DNA from: an uncultured bacterium
GTDB lineage: Bacteria; Patescibacteriota; Patescibacteriia; UBA1558; GWA2-36-10
Direction of reading: 5' to 3'
DNA length: 6,211 nucleotides
Assembly: GCA_937912185.1 (NCBI GenBank)
Contig: CALDOH010000026.1
Span: 1 to 6,211 of the forward strand
Position 1 is the first letter of the stretch, and every line of letters begins with the position of its first letter. This document shows, piece after piece, positions 5,016-6,211 of this stretch. Under the pieces are notes generated by a model, which ran no database searches, was not told the DNA's origin, and saw nothing but the letters and a program-made list of their open reading frames with translations. The translations under genes were made by a program, and so were the position numbers.

Positions 5016-6211
5016 AAGTTATTGATTATTTCTCTTAAATTAAACATCGGTTTGGAATTAAAATCATGTTCCGTAATTGAACGCGCTGCCTTGAGAGCAG
5101 ACAAAGTCTTGGAATCTTCTCTTTGCTGGTACTTACGAGGATAATTAGCTTCTAGGTCTCCGTTGGGGAAAATATAAATATCAAATTTCTTTAATTCTTG
5201 CATAAATTCCTGCTCTGTCATTGGTGGTAACTTAATATTTAAATTATACACCAAATCTCTCAAATGGTTTGTCTTGATAGCGTCCCAATCTAGAATAACA
5301 GCAAATGGAATATTAAAAACTCGAAGCAGCTTTACAAAAATAAGCATATTGCCCTTACCATGGGTTTCAATCACCTTCAAATCACGATGGCCCTTATAAA
5401 ATCTATCAATCAAACCTCTAAGTAAAATTCTATCCGAAACCCCTTCTACCAAAATAACTTTATCAGTAAAAAACATTTCCAAGTTATCAGCGTTTAATTC
5501 TTGAATCAAGCGCTGATGATTAATATTGTTTTTTCCCAGACCAAAAACCTGTGTGCCTTCTTCATTCTTTACCACTCTAATCAACTGAATCAAAGTAACT
5601 GGTGTAATAAACAATGGTGAATGGGTAGTAAAAAATATCTGGCCAGCCTGACTATTTTGCATTGCCCATAAAAGTTTTTTGACCATAGCTGGATGCAAAT
5701 GAATCTCCGGCTCATCAATCAAGACCATTGAATATTGTGGATGAAAAATATAAAGCAAAGTTGTAAAAATACGACGAAACCCAGAACCAATACGATCAAT
5801 AGTTACTCGACGCTCACCTTCATAAAGCCCTTCGTGTTCATAATTTATATCCAAAGCATTCTCAGTAGCAGAAACTTTAGGAAAATGATGCTGCAAACTC
5901 TCTCTAAACTTGGCTAAGTTTTCTGGATAGTTAAATAAACTATGAAAATCATTTTCAATTTGATTGGTATCCAAAAATGCTCTTTCATTTAAACGTTTAA
6001 AACTTGAACTCAAAATACTAGCCAAAGTTCTATTATAGGGGATAGTTTTCTTATCAAAAGTTAGTTCCCTAGTACCTTTTTTTAAATTAAAGACTGCCTC
6101 GGAAGTAGGAAATTCATACTTGAGTTGTTCGTTGTCAGTAAATCTAAAATCTAATTCAATATCTGCTTTGGCATAATATATATGACTTTCCGTTTTAGAA
6201 TCAGTTAAAGC
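5012..6211 (-). CDS. OLD-type AAA ATPase with TOPRIM nuclease domain (C-terminal 399 residues; N-terminus beyond right edge)
   Basis: The frame is open to the window edge: the 62 codons upstream of the TTG at 6025 contain no stop and read as protein (ADIELDFRF, then VFNLKKGTRELTF), so 6025 is not the true start. The Walker A motif lies outside. Counting from the edge, residues 141-147 (IGSGFRR) form the ABC-type signature, 163-169 (VLIDEPE) are Walker B with catalytic Glu167, and TTHSP (195-199) is the switch histidine. A TOPRIM domain follows, with VEGVSD (255-260), HGKGN (about 284-288), LDWDA (307-311, metal-binding Asp308/Asp310) and GDLEANY (351-357). This order is that of OLD family ATP-dependent nucleases, which act in DNA processing and often in phage defence. 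No UvrD-like GajB partner lies downstream; instead an EamA transporter overlaps by 4 nt. Class and role are inference. Confidence 0.9.
   Translation of the reverse strand, partial: ALTDSKTESHIYYAKADIELDFRFTDNEQLKYEFPTSEAVFNLKKGTRELTFDKKTIPYNRTLASILSSSFKRLNERAFLDTNQIENDFHSLFNYPENLAKFRESLQHHFPKVSATENALDINYEHEGLYEGERRVTIDRIGSGFRRIFTTLLYIFHPQYSMVLIDEPEIHLHPAMVKKLLWAMQNSQAGQIFFTTHSPLFITPVTLIQLIRVVKNEEGTQVFGLGKNNINHQRLIQELNADNLEMFFTDKVILVEGVSDRILLRGLIDRFYKGHRDLKVIETHGKGNMLIFVKLLRVFNIPFAVILDWDAIKTNHLRDLVYNLNIKLPPMTEQEFMQELKKFDIYIFPNGDLEANYPRKYQQREDSKTLSALKAARSITEHDFNSKPMFNLREIINNL

Noticed and set aside
5735..5917. 60-codon plus-strand open frame
   Set aside because: It is antisense to the ATPase signature and Walker B region of the OLD-type gene.
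6023..6025. TTG at 6025 as the start of the OLD-type gene
   Set aside because: The frame stays open with protein-like sequence to the window edge, and a start here would leave the ATPase without Walker A.

Overview
The window is AT-rich and every supported gene lies on the minus strand, so the biological reading direction is from position 6211 down to 1. The gene content suggests a bacterium of the Patescibacteria (CPR) type: a secreted subtilase with a tail of GGGPHIRVFD-type FG-GAP repeats, a membrane-anchored clan GH-A hydrolase, an EamA transporter, a dolichyl-phosphate-glucose-synthase-like transferase, very tight gene packing and almost no Shine-Dalgarno sequences. This placement is inference; no ribosomal or other marker gene is present. 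TGA acts as an ordinary stop, which argues against the TGA-recoding lineages (Gracilibacteria, Absconditabacteria).

Upstream block (6211 to 3037): three translationally linked genes. First is the C-terminal two thirds of an OLD-type ATPase with a TOPRIM nuclease domain, which enters from beyond the right edge. It overlaps by 4 nt (ATGA) an EamA/DMT transporter with ten predicted membrane spans. That gene overlaps by 1 nt (TAATG) a membrane-anchored TIM-barrel glycoside hydrolase. An intrinsic terminator follows 18 nt after the hydrolase stop.

Downstream block (3034 to 1): a good extended -10 promoter sits directly after the terminator T-tract and drives a 672-aa secreted S8 protease with a GTG start. 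After only 2 nt comes a family-2 glycosyltransferase, and 9 nt further on the N-terminal third of an NAD-dependent sugar-nucleotide epimerase/decarboxylase, which runs off the left edge. The transferase and epimerase point to cell-surface glycan synthesis; the protease is an exported partner.

The most notable points are: (i) the glycosyltransferase reading frame is broken by a -1 shift exactly at an A AAA AAA heptamer followed by TGA and a small hairpin, so it may be a mutation, a sequence error or a recoding/slippage site; (ii) the protease gene holds a base-perfect 153-bp tandem duplication encoding one extra 51-aa FG-GAP blade; (iii) the protease appears to lack the usual subtilase propeptide; (iv) an OLD-family nuclease is translationally coupled to a transporter and a glycosidase, an unexpected combination. 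I see no tRNA, rRNA, CRISPR array, insertion sequence or origin. The only intergenic stretch of note is the 102-bp terminator/promoter region.
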